64,000 nucleotides of DNA from Paenibacillus phocaeensis (GTDB lineage: Bacteria > Bacillota > Bacilli > Paenibacillales > Paenibacillaceae), in NCBI RefSeq assembly GCF_900021165.1, contig NZ_FCOQ01000021.1:2567-66566 (forward strand), written 5' to 3'. Shown here piece by piece: positions 1 through 9,367 of the stretch (position 1 is the stretch's first letter; every line of letters starts with the position of its first letter). A program made the position numbers and the translations under genes. The notes below the pieces were generated by a model. That model was not told the origin of the DNA. It saw nothing but the letters and a program-made list of their open reading frames with translations, and did no database searches.

Positions 1-1293
1 TTAGTGACGATGATCACGATTCCTTTTCTGGCCGGGGTGGCCCTGAAATTCGAGTCGAAAATTCATCCGGCCTTTCAGGAAATGCGTCAGGCGCTGAGTT
101 CCTTAACGACGGCGGTGCAGGAGAACGTAACCGGCGTGCGTACCGTCAAATCATTCGCCCGGGAGCCGCATGAGGTAGAAAAGTTCTCGCACCGGAACGA
201 ACGGTATAAGGATAACCAGATTTTCGCGGCTACGCTTTGGAGCAAGTTCTTTCCCGTGATGGAACTGCTGGCATCCATCAGCGTAGCGGTGCTTCTGTCG
301 GTCGGAGGGACCCTGGTAATCCAGGGGCAGCTGTCGCTCGGCGATCTGGTCGCTTTCTTCAGTTTGATCTGGTTTATTATAGGGCCTATGTGGGGCCTGG
401 GGTTCCATATTAATAACTACACACAATCGAAGGCGTCCGGAGAACGGGTGCTGGAAATTTTAAATCAACCGATCGACGTCAAGGATGAAGAGCAGGCGGT
501 AGAGCTTGATCCGGCACAGGTTCGCGGCGAGGTTCGATTCGAGCGCGTGACGTTCGCTTACGGGAATAAAATGCCCGCCGTGGTCGACATCGACTTCCAT
601 GCTCCGCCCGGTTCGGTGATCGGATTCCTCGGGGGCACCGGCTCCGGCAAATCGACGATCATCCAGCTGTTAATGCGCGCCTATGACGTGAACAAAGGTC
701 ATATTCGCCTGGACGGCCGAGACCTTCGGGAGCTTAGCGTGCGCAGCCTGCGCAGTCAAATCGCCACGGTGTTTCAGGAGACATTCCTGTTCTCGTCGAC
801 GATCAAAGGGAATATCGCTTACGGAATGACCGATGTATCTATGGAGGAGATTATTCGCGCGGCTCAACTGGCCAAAGCCCACGATTTTATCATGGAGCTG
901 CCGGATGGGTACGACACGGTGGTCGGGGAACGGGGGCTTGGATTGTCCGGCGGGCAGAAGCAACGGATCGCCATTGCTCGCGCTTTGCTCAAGAATCCGA
1001 AAATCCTCATTTTGGACGATGCCACCAGCGCGGTGGACATGGAGACCGAGCAGGAAATCCAGTCCGGCTTTCAGGAGGTCATGCGGGGGCGAACGACGTT
1101 TATTATCGCGCACCGAATTTCTTCCCTGCGGCATGCCGATGAGATTCTTGTCTTAAACGAAGGTCGGGTTGTGCAACGCGGGAAGCACGAGGAGTTGATC
1201 GAAGCCCCCGGTCCGTACCGGGACGTATACCGGATTCAATACGCGGACCATTTGGCAGGTAATGCAACTGGTGAAGGGGAGGGGAACTCATGA
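1..1293 (+). CDS. ABC exporter half-transporter, degenerate-site subunit (5' partial)
   Basis: Fused membrane and ATPase half of an ABC exporter, cut by the window start. About 430 residues remain, and the usual length near 580 implies roughly 150 are missing. What is left has the last transmembrane helices, then an ATPase domain with Walker A GGTGSGKST, signature LSGGQKQR and Walker B ending ILILDDATSAVD. The residue after the Walker B Asp is Asp where the catalytic Glu is expected, so this subunit should contribute an inactive ATP site. The next gene overlaps by ATGA and has the Glu but an altered signature. That is the pattern of heterodimeric exporters such as BmrC/BmrD or YfiB/YfiC of Bacillus subtilis. 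The substrate is unknown; drug or lipid export is inferred from the family. Confidence 0.9.
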   Translation, partial: LVTMITIPFLAGVALKFESKIHPAFQEMRQALSSLTTAVQENVTGVRTVKSFAREPHEVEKFSHRNERYKDNQIFAATLWSKFFPVMELLASISVAVLLSVGGTLVIQGQLSLGDLVAFFSLIWFIIGPMWGLGFHINNYTQSKASGERVLEILNQPIDVKDEEQAVELDPAQVRGEVRFERVTFAYGNKMPAVVDIDFHAPPGSVIGFLGGTGSGKSTIIQLLMRAYDVNKGHIRLDGRDLRELSVRSLRSQIATVFQETFLFSSTIKGNIAYGMTDVSMEEIIRAAQLAKAHDFIMELPDGYDTVVGERGLGLSGGQKQRIAIARALLKNPKILILDDATSAVDMETEQEIQSGFQEVMRGRTTFIIAHRISSLRHADEILVLNEGRVVQRGKHEELIEAPGPYRDVYRIQYADHLAGNATGEGEGNS

Positions 1294-3146
1294 ATACACA
1301 AACGGCAACCAGGCGAGAACCTGGATCCGACAAGGACACGCTTCGCGGGAAAATCGAGGAGCGGTTCGTCTACCAGGACGATGAGGTCATCGACAAAGCG
1401 TTTGATTGGCAGCAATTCCGCCGGCTCTTTGCCTACATGATCCCCTATGCCAAACAGATGTTGCCCTTGATCATCCTGATGACGGTGCTTGGTACAGTGA
1501 CGAAGCTGGCTGTGCCCTATTTGACGAGTCTGGCTATCGACCGGGCGATCGCGCCGGAGAACGGCCAAACCAGCTTAACGCTGCTGTATGGCCTCACTGC
1601 CGCCGTCCTCGTATTGTACTTGATTCAATGGGCCTCCGGCGTGTACCGGATTAAATATACGAATATCATCGGTCAGAAAGTGATCTATGACCTGCGCGCC
1701 GATTTGTTTCAGCATATCCAGAAGCTGTCGTTTCATTTCTTTGACAAACGCCCGGCCGGTTCAGTGCTGGTGCGGGTGACCAATGACGTCAACTCCCTGC
1801 AGGAGCTGTTCACGAACGGGGTCGTCAATCTAATGATCGACTGCGTGCAGCTGGCCGGCATCGTTGTGATTTTGCTGCTGATCAACTGGAAGCTGGGGCT
1901 TGCGGTGATGATTACCGTACCGATCATGTTCCTGATCTCCACCAAGCTGCGGCAGAAGATCCGCTTGGCCTGGCAGGAGGTTCGCATGAAGAACTCGCGG
2001 ATTAACTCCCACTTGAACGAATCGATCCAGGGCATCCGCGTCACCCAAGCGTATACGCAAGAGCGGGAGAATATGCGTTACTTTGATTCGATGAACCTGA
2101 GCAGCAAGAAGTCGTGGGACAAAGCGTCGGCCATGAACCAGGGGTTTGGCCCGCTGATTGAAATCACCGGGGGGATCGGCACGTTTGTGCTGTTCGTGCT
2201 GGGCGTGTACTTGATTCAGTCCGGTGAACTGACCATCGGTTTGTTGGTGGCATTCAGCAACTACGTGGGCAACTTCTGGGATCCGATCAACCGCCTTGGA
2301 CAAATGTATAACCAATTGCTGGTGGCGATGGCCTCTTCGGAACGGATTTTCGAGTTTATTGACGAGGAACCCCATATTAAGGATAAACCGGGGGCGAAGC
2401 CGCTGCCGGCCATCACCGGGGAGATCCGCTTTCAACAGGTCGTGTTTGAATATGAGAAAGGACGCCCGGCCTTAAAAGGCATCGATCTGGAAGTTTCCCC
2501 CGGCCAGTCAATCGCGCTCGTCGGTCATACGGGCTCGGGAAAAAGCACGATCATCAACCTGCTCAGCCGGTTTTACGACCCCAGCGGCGGTTCGGTGTTG
2601 ATCGATGGCCATGACATTCGCGATGTCACCGTTCAGAGTCTTCGCAGCCAAATTGGGGTGGTTCTGCAGGATACGTTCATCTTCTCGGGAACGATTCGGG
2701 ACAACATCCGCTTCGGGCGGCTGGAAGCCACGGATGAGGAAGTAGAAGCTGCGGCCAGGGCGGTCGATGCCCATGATTTCATCATGAAGCTGCCCGCCGG
2801 TTACGATACGGAGGTGGAGGAACGCGGGAATGTCCTGTCGATGGGACAGCGGCAGTTGCTGTCGTTCGCCCGGGCCCTGCTGGCCAATCCGCGGATTCTG
2901 ATCCTTGATGAGGCGACGGCCAGCATCGATACAGAAACCGAATTGAAAATCCAGGACGCCTTGAAGGTGCTGCTTAAGGGGAGAACTTCATTTATCGTAG
3001 CGCACCGGCTCTCTACCATTCGCAGCGCCGACAAAATCATCGTTTTGGACCATGGAGAGATCAAAGAGTCGGGCACTCACCGGGAGCTTATGGAACGAAA
3101 GGGAATCTATTCCGGATTAGTTGAGGCTCAATTTCGGTATTTGTAA
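1290..3146 (+). CDS. ABC exporter half-transporter, catalytic-site partner
   Basis: A 618-residue ABC half-transporter with an N-terminal six-helix membrane domain (about residues 45-330) and a C-terminal ATPase. Walker A is GHTGSGKST and Walker B is ILILDEATASID, with the catalytic Glu present. The signature reads LSMGQRQL rather than LSGGQ, as in the consensus-site partner of asymmetric exporters. The start ATG overlaps the stop of the upstream half-transporter (ATGA), with GGGGAGGGG as ribosome binding site, so the two are translationally coupled and probably form a heterodimer. The family exports drugs or other amphiphiles from the membrane; no substrate can be read from the sequence. No clear terminator follows. 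Confidence 0.92.
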   Translation: MNTQTATRREPGSDKDTLRGKIEERFVYQDDEVIDKAFDWQQFRRLFAYMIPYAKQMLPLIILMTVLGTVTKLAVPYLTSLAIDRAIAPENGQTSLTLLYGLTAAVLVLYLIQWASGVYRIKYTNIIGQKVIYDLRADLFQHIQKLSFHFFDKRPAGSVLVRVTNDVNSLQELFTNGVVNLMIDCVQLAGIVVILLLINWKLGLAVMITVPIMFLISTKLRQKIRLAWQEVRMKNSRINSHLNESIQGIRVTQAYTQERENMRYFDSMNLSSKKSWDKASAMNQGFGPLIEITGGIGTFVLFVLGVYLIQSGELTIGLLVAFSNYVGNFWDPINRLGQMYNQLLVAMASSERIFEFIDEEPHIKDKPGAKPLPAITGEIRFQQVVFEYEKGRPALKGIDLEVSPGQSIALVGHTGSGKSTIINLLSRFYDPSGGSVLIDGHDIRDVTVQSLRSQIGVVLQDTFIFSGTIRDNIRFGRLEATDEEVEAAARAVDAHDFIMKLPAGYDTEVEERGNVLSMGQRQLLSFARALLANPRILILDEATASIDTETELKIQDALKVLLKGRTSFIVAHRLSTIRSADKIIVLDHGEIKESGTHRELMERKGIYSGLVEAQFRYL

Positions 3147-3261
3147 CTTTTTATCGAAAAATCTTTACATTTTTAATAAGAACTATTGCAATCTTGCCCA
3201 TAAAGCCGGAAAATAGAGTAGGATTGTTATTGGCAAATTAAATAAAGGTGGTTTGGTCCAA

Positions 3262-3723
3262 TTGAGTATTGAGGCGTTCGCTCCGGCTTTGGTCATTCGC
3301 AACGCTTGTTGCGACGATGTTCAACACATGCTTCCTTTAATGCGTCAGTTGCGTTACCCGATGACGGCAAGTGTGCTGAAAGAACGTTTAGCAATGCTGG
3401 AAAGCCAATTGCTGCTAGGTAATCTAGTTGCGGAACTCGATGGTGTGGTCGTTGGGACCGCATTTCTCAAGCAGCATCAGACGCATGATATGTCTAGACC
3501 GGTGACTCGGATCACGGCTTTGGTTGTGGACGAGAAACACCGCAGGACGGGGATTGGGAGACGATTGATCGAAGCGGCGGAGAAGTGGGCCTGCGAACGG
3601 GGCAGCACGGATCTGGTGCTCTCCACAGCCCGCGAGAACCATCTGTCCGCCAAAACGTTCTATGAACATTGCGGCTTTAGCTGCACCGGCTACCGGATGA
3701 ATAAACCTTTACATCAAATCTAA
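3262..3723 (+). CDS. GNAT family N-acetyltransferase
   Basis: A single-domain GNAT acetyltransferase of 153 residues, which would transfer acetyl from acetyl-CoA to an unknown amine. The acetyl-CoA pyrophosphate loop is visible as RRTGIGRRL, preceded by the strand ITALVVDEKH, and the C-terminal FYEHCGF motif is also typical. The frame opens at TTG 3253, but AAAGGTGG at 3244-3251 sits directly against that codon. TTG 3262 has a normal spacing of about 10 bases and is preferred. The gene stands alone and ends in a strong terminator at 3754-3783. The substrate cannot be predicted. Confidence 0.85.
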   Translation: MSIEAFAPALVIRNACCDDVQHMLPLMRQLRYPMTASVLKERLAMLESQLLLGNLVAELDGVVVGTAFLKQHQTHDMSRPVTRITALVVDEKHRRTGIGRRLIEAAEKWACERGSTDLVLSTARENHLSAKTFYEHCGFSCTGYRMNKPLHQI

Positions 3724-3753
3724 ATAATCCATTTGCACGAAGTTGTATGTTTG

Positions 3754-3783
3754 GCTCCGCCCTGTTGAGGGTGGGGCTTTTTT
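3754..3783 (+). terminator. Rho-independent terminator of the GNAT gene
   Basis: A 10-bp stem (3754-3763 with 3768-3777, two G-U pairs) with a four-base loop is followed by six T residues. Confidence 0.85.
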
Positions 3784-3945
3784 GTGTTTGTTGAAGGAAG
3801 TGCGAAAAGGATTTGTGAAATAAAATAACATTCTTATCGAGAGGTTGAGTAGAAAAGCGTAGTTTCTTGTAGTCGATAGAGTAAGGTTATTCACAAATGT
3901 TATGAATACTCACACGCAAACAGTGATACGACAGCAAAATGTTTG

Positions 3946-3962
3946 TATACATGACATGTATA
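3946..3962. promoter_or_regulatory. 17-bp palindrome upstream of the liv operon
   Basis: TATACATGACATGTATA is a perfect inverted repeat around one central A, 55 bases before the liv binding-protein start. TATAAC at 3961-3966 resembles a -10 box overlapping its right edge, though no good -35 is seen. It is a candidate operator; the binding regulator is unknown. Confidence 0.45.
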
Positions 3963-4016
3963 TAACGTTGAATGGGGTTTAACCCAGGGAAAAGGATCGA
4001 TATGAGGAGGATGGGT

Positions 4017-5231
4017 ATGAAGGGGAAAAAAAGTTTTGCCATGCTGGCCAGCGTTGCTTTGTTTATCGGGTTGCTCTCGGCATGCGGTTCGTCTGGAAAA
4101 GAAGTTAAACCTGCTGGCGGGAATGCTGCCACGGCTGGCGGTGAAACCCAGGTTATCAAAATCGCTTCGCAATCCCCGTTGTCCGGGGGCTCGGCGATTC
4201 AAGGGGAATCGATCAAGCTCGGGGGGCAGATGGCGCTGGAGGAACGCCAGGCGGAATTTAAGGAACTCGGATTTGACTTGCAGTTCGTGCCTTACGACGA
4301 CCAGGGCGATTCGAAGAAAGGGGTTGCCAATTCCGAATTAATCGGTGCCGATCAGGCGATCTTGGCGGTGCTCGGGCATTTGAACTCCGGAGTCTCGATT
4401 CCGAGCTCGGTCGTGTACGAGAAGTACGGGATTCCGATGGTCTCCCCGGCCAGCACGGCGACCGACTTCACCGACCGCAAACTCCAGGTGGCCAACCGCA
4501 TCGTCGCCCGCGACGACTTCCAGGGACCGGCGGGCGCTGAATATGCCGTGAAAACGGTCGGAGCGAAACAGATTTTCGTCATCCAGGATAAAACGGCTTA
4601 TGGGCAAGGGTTGGCCGACGCTTTCCGCAGCGCGGCCGAAGAACTCGGAGCCACGATCGCCGGTTATGAGGGCATCACGGTCGGGGAGAAGGATTTTAAC
4701 GGGGTGCTGAACCAGGTGCTTAGCAAGAAGCCGGACTTTATTTTCTTCGGCGGCATGTATGCGGAGGCCGGGCTGATCGTCAAACAGGCCCGCGAGAAGG
4801 GCATCACGGTGCCGATCATGGGCGGGGACGCGCTGGATTCGTCGGGGATGGTGGACATCGCCGGCGATAAGTTGACCGAAGTCGCTTACAGCTCCGTGTC
4901 GACGGACGTCACGAAGTCCAATAAGGAATGGGCGGACCAATATCAAGCGAAGTTCGGCAAATCCGTAGAAAATTATTCGGCGTATGCCTATGATTCGATG
5001 AATGTGATTCTGGACGCGGTGAAGAAAGCGATTGAAGCGAACGGCGGCAAGCTGCCAACCCGCGAGCAGGTTCGCGACGCGGTCCGGGCTACAACCGATT
5101 TCGAGGGCATCGCGACCAAGGTCAGCTTCGACGACAAGGGCGATAACGAGTTCGCCAAGGTTTTTATCTATAAATTCGAAACGTCAACCTACCCTGGCAC
5201 GATGGTATCGGAAATTGAACAGCCGAAGTGA
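4017..5231 (+). CDS. livK: Branched-chain amino acid ABC transporter substrate-binding lipoprotein
   Basis: Extracellular binding protein of the LivJ/LivK family (periplasmic-binding fold type I), anchored to the membrane as a lipoprotein. ATG 4017 is chosen because GAGGAGG at 4004-4010 lies six bases upstream. Earlier in-frame ATGs at 3972, 4002 and 4011 would lengthen the signal peptide. The N-terminus has Lys residues, a hydrophobic stretch and the lipobox LLSAC, then a mature protein with typical motifs such as SPLSGG and SPASTATDF. Length is about 404 residues, normal for the family. It is the first gene of livKHMGF. The likely ligands are leucine, isoleucine and valine, but relatives also bind other amino acids or amides, so specificity is unproven. 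The symbol is by role; livJ is equally possible. Confidence 0.9.
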   Translation: MKGKKSFAMLASVALFIGLLSACGSSGKEVKPAGGNAATAGGETQVIKIASQSPLSGGSAIQGESIKLGGQMALEERQAEFKELGFDLQFVPYDDQGDSKKGVANSELIGADQAILAVLGHLNSGVSIPSSVVYEKYGIPMVSPASTATDFTDRKLQVANRIVARDDFQGPAGAEYAVKTVGAKQIFVIQDKTAYGQGLADAFRSAAEELGATIAGYEGITVGEKDFNGVLNQVLSKKPDFIFFGGMYAEAGLIVKQAREKGITVPIMGGDALDSSGMVDIAGDKLTEVAYSSVSTDVTKSNKEWADQYQAKFGKSVENYSAYAYDSMNVILDAVKKAIEANGGKLPTREQVRDAVRATTDFEGIATKVSFDDKGDNEFAKVFIYKFETSTYPGTMVSEIEQPK

Positions 5232-5270
5232 TCTTGGGTTTCGGCAATAACGCAGAAGGGGTTAGGACTT

Positions 5271-6254
5271 ATGGATATGATCCTGCAAACACTCCCCCAG
5301 GTTTTGGTGGACGGATTGACCTTGGGCGCGGTATACGCGGTGGTGGCTATCGGCTATACGATGGTATACGGCATCCTCGAATTCATCAATTTTGCACATG
5401 GGGAAATCTTTATGACCGGCGCGTTTGTGGGCACCGCCGCCCTGCTGACGATGAATTCGGCAGGATGGTTGACCGGGCTGCCCGCCGGACTTGCTTACTT
5501 CCTCATCCTGGCGACGGCGATGCTGTCGACCGGGCTGCTCGGGATCGGCATCGAGCGGGTGGCCTACCGGCCGCTCCGCCGGGCTCCGAAGCTCATCTCG
5601 CTGATCTCGGCGATCGGGGTGTCCTTCCTGCTGCAGGATATCGTCCGATTTATCGCGGATATCCGGACAGGGAATTTTATCGTCACCGGCATTTCATTGT
5701 ACGGCGAGAACTTGAAGTTGGGCGCCTCTTCCTTGTGGAGCGGGTTTGACGATGCGTTTCTGAAGATGAATACGATCATCGTCGTGGTTGTGGCTGTCGT
5801 TTTAATGGTGGGGCTCGATTTTTTCGTCAATCGCACCAAATGGGGCACGGCCATGCGGGCCGTAGCCCAGGACCGGGAAACGGCGTCGCTGATGTCCATT
5901 AACGTGAACAAGGTGATCGCTTTGACTTTCTTTATCGGATCGGCGCTTGGTGGCGGGACCGGCGTCCTGTTCGCCCAACAGTACGGAACCATCGATCCTT
6001 ATATCGGCTTTATCCTCGGGATGAAGGCTTTCACCGCGGCGGTTCTCGGCGGGATCGGCAATATCCGGGGCGCCATGTTCGGCGGGTTGTTCATCGGCGT
6101 GCTGGAAATGTTCTCGTCGGCCAACCTGTCGGTCTTGACCGGCGGCGCGCTTGGCGGGGAGTATAAGGACGTCGTCGCTTTTCTGATCCTGATCGCGGTG
6201 TTGATCTTCAAGCCGGAAGGGTTGTTCGGCAAAGCCGTGAAAGAGAAAGTGTAG
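5271..6254 (+). CDS. livH: Branched-chain amino acid ABC transporter permease LivH
   Basis: Integral membrane permease of 327 residues with about eight hydrophobic segments. The LivH hallmarks are the N-terminal DGLTLGAVYAVVAIGYTMVYGI and INFAHGEIFMTGAF, and the late segment FTAAVLGGIGNIRGAMFGG, the EAA-like loop that contacts the ATPase. With LivM it forms the membrane channel of the uptake system. It starts 39 bases after the binding-protein stop, with AGGGGTTAGGA upstream, and its stop lies 9 bases before the preferred LivM start, so it is clearly in the operon. Confidence 0.95.
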   Translation: MDMILQTLPQVLVDGLTLGAVYAVVAIGYTMVYGILEFINFAHGEIFMTGAFVGTAALLTMNSAGWLTGLPAGLAYFLILATAMLSTGLLGIGIERVAYRPLRRAPKLISLISAIGVSFLLQDIVRFIADIRTGNFIVTGISLYGENLKLGASSLWSGFDDAFLKMNTIIVVVVAVVLMVGLDFFVNRTKWGTAMRAVAQDRETASLMSINVNKVIALTFFIGSALGGGTGVLFAQQYGTIDPYIGFILGMKAFTAAVLGGIGNIRGAMFGGLFIGVLEMFSSANLSVLTGGALGGEYKDVVAFLILIAVLIFKPEGLFGKAVKEKV

Positions 6255-6263
6255 GTGATCGCT

Positions 6264-7559
6264 ATGAATCAGCTTAAGCTCTGGTTGGAGCGCAGCAAAC
6301 CCGCGCAAGCTTTGTTATTGACGTTGTTTGTCCTTATCACGGCGGCCAGCGTATATTTCTCGAATAAATCAGTGATTGCTTTTCTGCTGCTGCTCGGTTC
6401 TTTATTGCTGCTGTATTTGACGACCTTCCGGCCCTCTGTGAAATGGTTGATCGGCGCGGTGCTTCTGGTGGGGGTGATTCCGCTTGCGACCTCCGGTGGC
6501 CCGGCTCATCAGTCATATATGGAAGTGGCTACACAGTGCGGCATTTACATCGCGATGGCGTTAGGGCTTAACATCGTGGTCGGGTTCGCCGGACTGCTCG
6601 ATCTCGGCTTTGTGGCTTTCTTTGCGGTTGGCGCTTATACGTACGCTATCTTTGCCACGCCACAGGCGAACGAGTTTATCTCCGGCAACCTGTTTCCGCT
6701 GCCCGGGGGCGCATTCTGGATCTTCATTGTGCTCGGCGGATTTATGGCTGCGCTATTCGGGCTGCTGCTTGGTTTACCGGTCCTGCGGGTCAAGGGCGAC
6801 TATCTGGCGATCGTAACGCTGGGGTTCGGGGAGATTATCCGGATCATCTTCAACAATCTGGATAAACCGGTGAATATTACGAACGGGGCGATGGGGTTGT
6901 CTTCGATCACGCCGCCGAGCTTGTTTGGCCTTTCGTTTACGTTTCCGAACCAGTTTTACTTTATCGTCCTCTTTATTTTGGGAATCGTGATTTTCAGCGT
7001 CAAACGCTTGGAGCATTCCCGGCTCGGGCGGGCGTGGAAGGCGATTCGAGAGAATGAAATCGCCGCGCAATCCATGGGCATTCCGCTCATCCGCACCAAG
7101 CTGACCGCCTTTGCCATCGGCGCCTCTTTTTCCGGCATGATGGGCGTGGTATTTGCGGCCAAGCAGACCTTTATCGATCCGACCAGCTTTACGCTGATCG
7201 AATCGATCACGATTCTGGTCATGGTGCTGCTGGGCGGCATGGGCAGCGTGCCCGGCGTCATTCTCGGGGCGGCTTTGGTGACGATCCTGAATTTGCAGGT
7301 GCTTACGGAGCTGACCAATTGGTTAAACCAGTTATCGCTGCAGGGGATCATTCAGCTTCCCGCCTCGATCTCGCCGTCCAAGATGCAGCGCTTGATCTTC
7401 GGCGCCATCCTGGTTCTCGTCGCCATCTTCAGGCCGAACGGCCTGATCACCGCCAAGAACAAGCAGGTGGATCCCGTGCGGTTGAAGGCGCTGCGTTCCG
7501 ACAAGACGTTGTCCGTCGGGCCGCCGGCCAATCCACAAAGCGGAAAAGCGGAGGTGTAG
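6264..7559 (+). CDS. livM: Branched-chain amino acid ABC transporter permease LivM
   Basis: Second membrane permease of the liv system, about 431 residues. It has an N-terminal extension with two or three helices before the conserved core. The core carries LGLNIVVGFAGLLDLGFVAFFAVGAY, LPVLRVKGDYLAIVTLGFGE and the ATPase-contacting loop ITILVMVLLGGMGSVPGVILGA. The frame can begin at GTG 6255. ATG 6264 is preferred because AGGTGAT overlaps the preceding stop at normal spacing. It follows livH with almost no gap and is followed four bases later by livG. Pairing with LivH is family knowledge. Confidence 0.95.
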   Translation: MNQLKLWLERSKPAQALLLTLFVLITAASVYFSNKSVIAFLLLLGSLLLLYLTTFRPSVKWLIGAVLLVGVIPLATSGGPAHQSYMEVATQCGIYIAMALGLNIVVGFAGLLDLGFVAFFAVGAYTYAIFATPQANEFISGNLFPLPGGAFWIFIVLGGFMAALFGLLLGLPVLRVKGDYLAIVTLGFGEIIRIIFNNLDKPVNITNGAMGLSSITPPSLFGLSFTFPNQFYFIVLFILGIVIFSVKRLEHSRLGRAWKAIRENEIAAQSMGIPLIRTKLTAFAIGASFSGMMGVVFAAKQTFIDPTSFTLIESITILVMVLLGGMGSVPGVILGAALVTILNLQVLTELTNWLNQLSLQGIIQLPASISPSKMQRLIFGAILVLVAIFRPNGLITAKNKQVDPVRLKALRSDKTLSVGPPANPQSGKAEV

Positions 7560-7563
7560 GTTC

Positions 7564-8367
7564 ATGACGATTCTGAAGGTCAGCAAGCTGGTCAAGCGCT
7601 TCGGCGGGTTAACGGCGGTCGGGGGCGTGGACTTCGCGTTTCCCCGGGGCAAAATCTCCGCCGTGATCGGTCCCAATGGGGCCGGGAAAACCACGTTCTT
7701 CAATATGATTACCGGCATCTATACGCCGGATGAAGGCACGATCGAACTGGACGGAACGTCCATCGTGGGGGTCAAACCCCATCAGATCGTCAGCCGGGGG
7801 ATCGCCCGGACGTTCCAGAACATCCGCCTCTTCGGCAGCATGACCGTGCTGGAAAATGTCATGGTCGGCATGCATATCCATCTGAAGGCGGGAATCGTCA
7901 GCGCTTTGCTCTCGCTGCCAGCCGCCCGGCATGAGGAGGAAGCGGTGCACCAAGAGGCTTACCGTCTGCTGGAATTCGTCGGCTTGCAGGAATGGCTGAA
8001 CGAGCAGGCGGCGAACTTGCCGTACGGCGCCCAGCGGCGGCTGGAGATCGCCCGGGCGCTGGCGGCGAAGCCGAAGGTGCTGCTGCTGGATGAACCGGCC
8101 GCCGGCATGAATCCGCGCGAGACGGCCGAGCTGATCGGGTTGATCCGGCGGATTCAGGAGGATACCGGAATGACGGTCATCCTGATCGAACATGACATGA
8201 AGTTGGTGATGGAGTTAGCCGAGCACATCCTCGTCTTGGATTACGGAACGAAAATTGCCGAAGGCGGGCCGGACCATATTCGCTCGCACCCGAAGGTGAT
8301 CGAAGCTTACCTCGGCAAGAGCGCGATTCAGGGCGATACCAGCGTACGAGTCGAGGTGATCTCATGA
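7564..8367 (+). CDS. livG: Branched-chain amino acid ABC transporter ATPase LivG
   Basis: Cytoplasmic ATPase of 267 residues that energises liv uptake as a LivG/LivF pair. Visible motifs are Walker A GPNGAGKTTFFN, the LivG-type segment RTFQNIRLFGSMTVLENVMVG, a signature region NLPYGAQRRLEIARAL (NLPYGAQ in place of LSGGQ, normal for LivG), Walker B KVLLLDEPAAGMN, and the H-loop HDM. The C-terminal family feature GTKIAEGGP is present. GGAGGTG lies just upstream of ATG 7564. The stop overlaps the livF start (ATGA), indicating coupled translation. Confidence 0.96.
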   Translation: MTILKVSKLVKRFGGLTAVGGVDFAFPRGKISAVIGPNGAGKTTFFNMITGIYTPDEGTIELDGTSIVGVKPHQIVSRGIARTFQNIRLFGSMTVLENVMVGMHIHLKAGIVSALLSLPAARHEEEAVHQEAYRLLEFVGLQEWLNEQAANLPYGAQRRLEIARALAAKPKVLLLDEPAAGMNPRETAELIGLIRRIQEDTGMTVILIEHDMKLVMELAEHILVLDYGTKIAEGGPDHIRSHPKVIEAYLGKSAIQGDTSVRVEVIS

Positions 8368-9068
8368 GCTTGCTGGAGCTGAGAGAGGTTCATGCCTATT
8401 ATGGGGCGATTGAAGCGCTAAAAGGGGTTAGCTTGACCGTGGAAGAGGGGGAGATCGTTTCGCTGATCGGCTCGAACGGGGCCGGAAAGTCCACCACGCT
8501 CAAGGCGATTTGCGGCCAAGTGAATACGACCGGCACCATCCGTTTTAACGGCACCGAGATGTCAACCTTGCCGCCGCATCGGGCGGCGTTGGAAGGCATC
8601 GCGCATGTGCCGGAGGGACGGCGGATTTTCCCAAGGCTGACGGTGAAAGAGAACCTGGAGATGGGAGCTTTTTCCGTCAGGGACAAAAAGACGATCAAGC
8701 AGCGGATGGAGAGGGTGTTCGACCATTTCCCCCGGCTCCGGGAGAGGCTGACGCAAACCGGCGGAACGATGAGCGGCGGGGAGCAGCAAATGCTGGCCAT
8801 CGGCCGGGCGATGATGATGCAGCCGAGAATATTGCTGTTGGACGAACCGTCGATGGGGCTTGCGCCGATCATCGTCGAGCAAATCTTTGAGATCATCCAG
8901 CAGCTTAATCGCGAAGGGATGACCGTGCTGCTCGTCGAACAAAACGCTTTTCAGGCTTTGCAAATCGCCCACCGCGGCTACGTGATGCAAACCGGCGAAA
9001 TCCTGATGGAGGACGAGGCCGATATGCTGCTCGCCAACGAGCAGGTCAAGGAAGCTTATCTGGCATGA
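8364..9068 (+). CDS. livF: Branched-chain amino acid ABC transporter ATPase LivF
   Basis: Second ATPase of the liv transporter, 234 residues, the usual LivF length. It shows Walker A GSNGAGKSTTLK, the LivF-specific IAHVPEGRRIFPRLTVKENL, signature MSGGEQQMLAIGRA, Walker B RILLLDEPSMGLAP, and the H-loop region VLLVEQNAFQALQ. The start overlaps livG by ATGA. It is the last operon gene; a strong hairpin terminator lies 141 bases downstream. Together the five proteins would import branched-chain amino acids by ATP hydrolysis. Confidence 0.96.
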   Translation: MSLLELREVHAYYGAIEALKGVSLTVEEGEIVSLIGSNGAGKSTTLKAICGQVNTTGTIRFNGTEMSTLPPHRAALEGIAHVPEGRRIFPRLTVKENLEMGAFSVRDKKTIKQRMERVFDHFPRLRERLTQTGGTMSGGEQQMLAIGRAMMMQPRILLLDEPSMGLAPIIVEQIFEIIQQLNREGMTVLLVEQNAFQALQIAHRGYVMQTGEILMEDEADMLLANEQVKEAYLA

Positions 9069-9209
9069 CCGTATGCGGCACGTCTCGCGTAGGATCAACA
9101 TCGTTTTCCGGCGTTTTGCGCGATGATCCCGGTTATCTCCTCCTTATCAAAAGGGATAATCGTGTGAAGGAACACAGAGAACCGGAACCTGTAGATGCAC
9201 ACCGAGGAA

Positions 9210-9252
9210 ACACAAACCACGCAGTACCTACTACGTGGTTTGTGTTTTATTT
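9210..9252. terminator. Strong hairpin terminator after livF
   Basis: A 17-bp stem with one mismatch (9210-9226 with 9229-9245) and a two-base CC loop is followed by TTTATTT and another T-run near 9259-9265. It separates livF from the minus-strand gene ending at 9368. The rest of 9069-9367 holds no recognisable gene. Confidence 0.8.
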
Positions 9253-9367
9253 CTGTACTTTTTTTAGACTTATTTATATTTTTTAGAGGGCTGATGTCGC
9301 TTATTTGGTTTTGATCAAGCATGAATACCGTTCCACACGATAAGGGGAAGAAATAACGCTAATCTCA

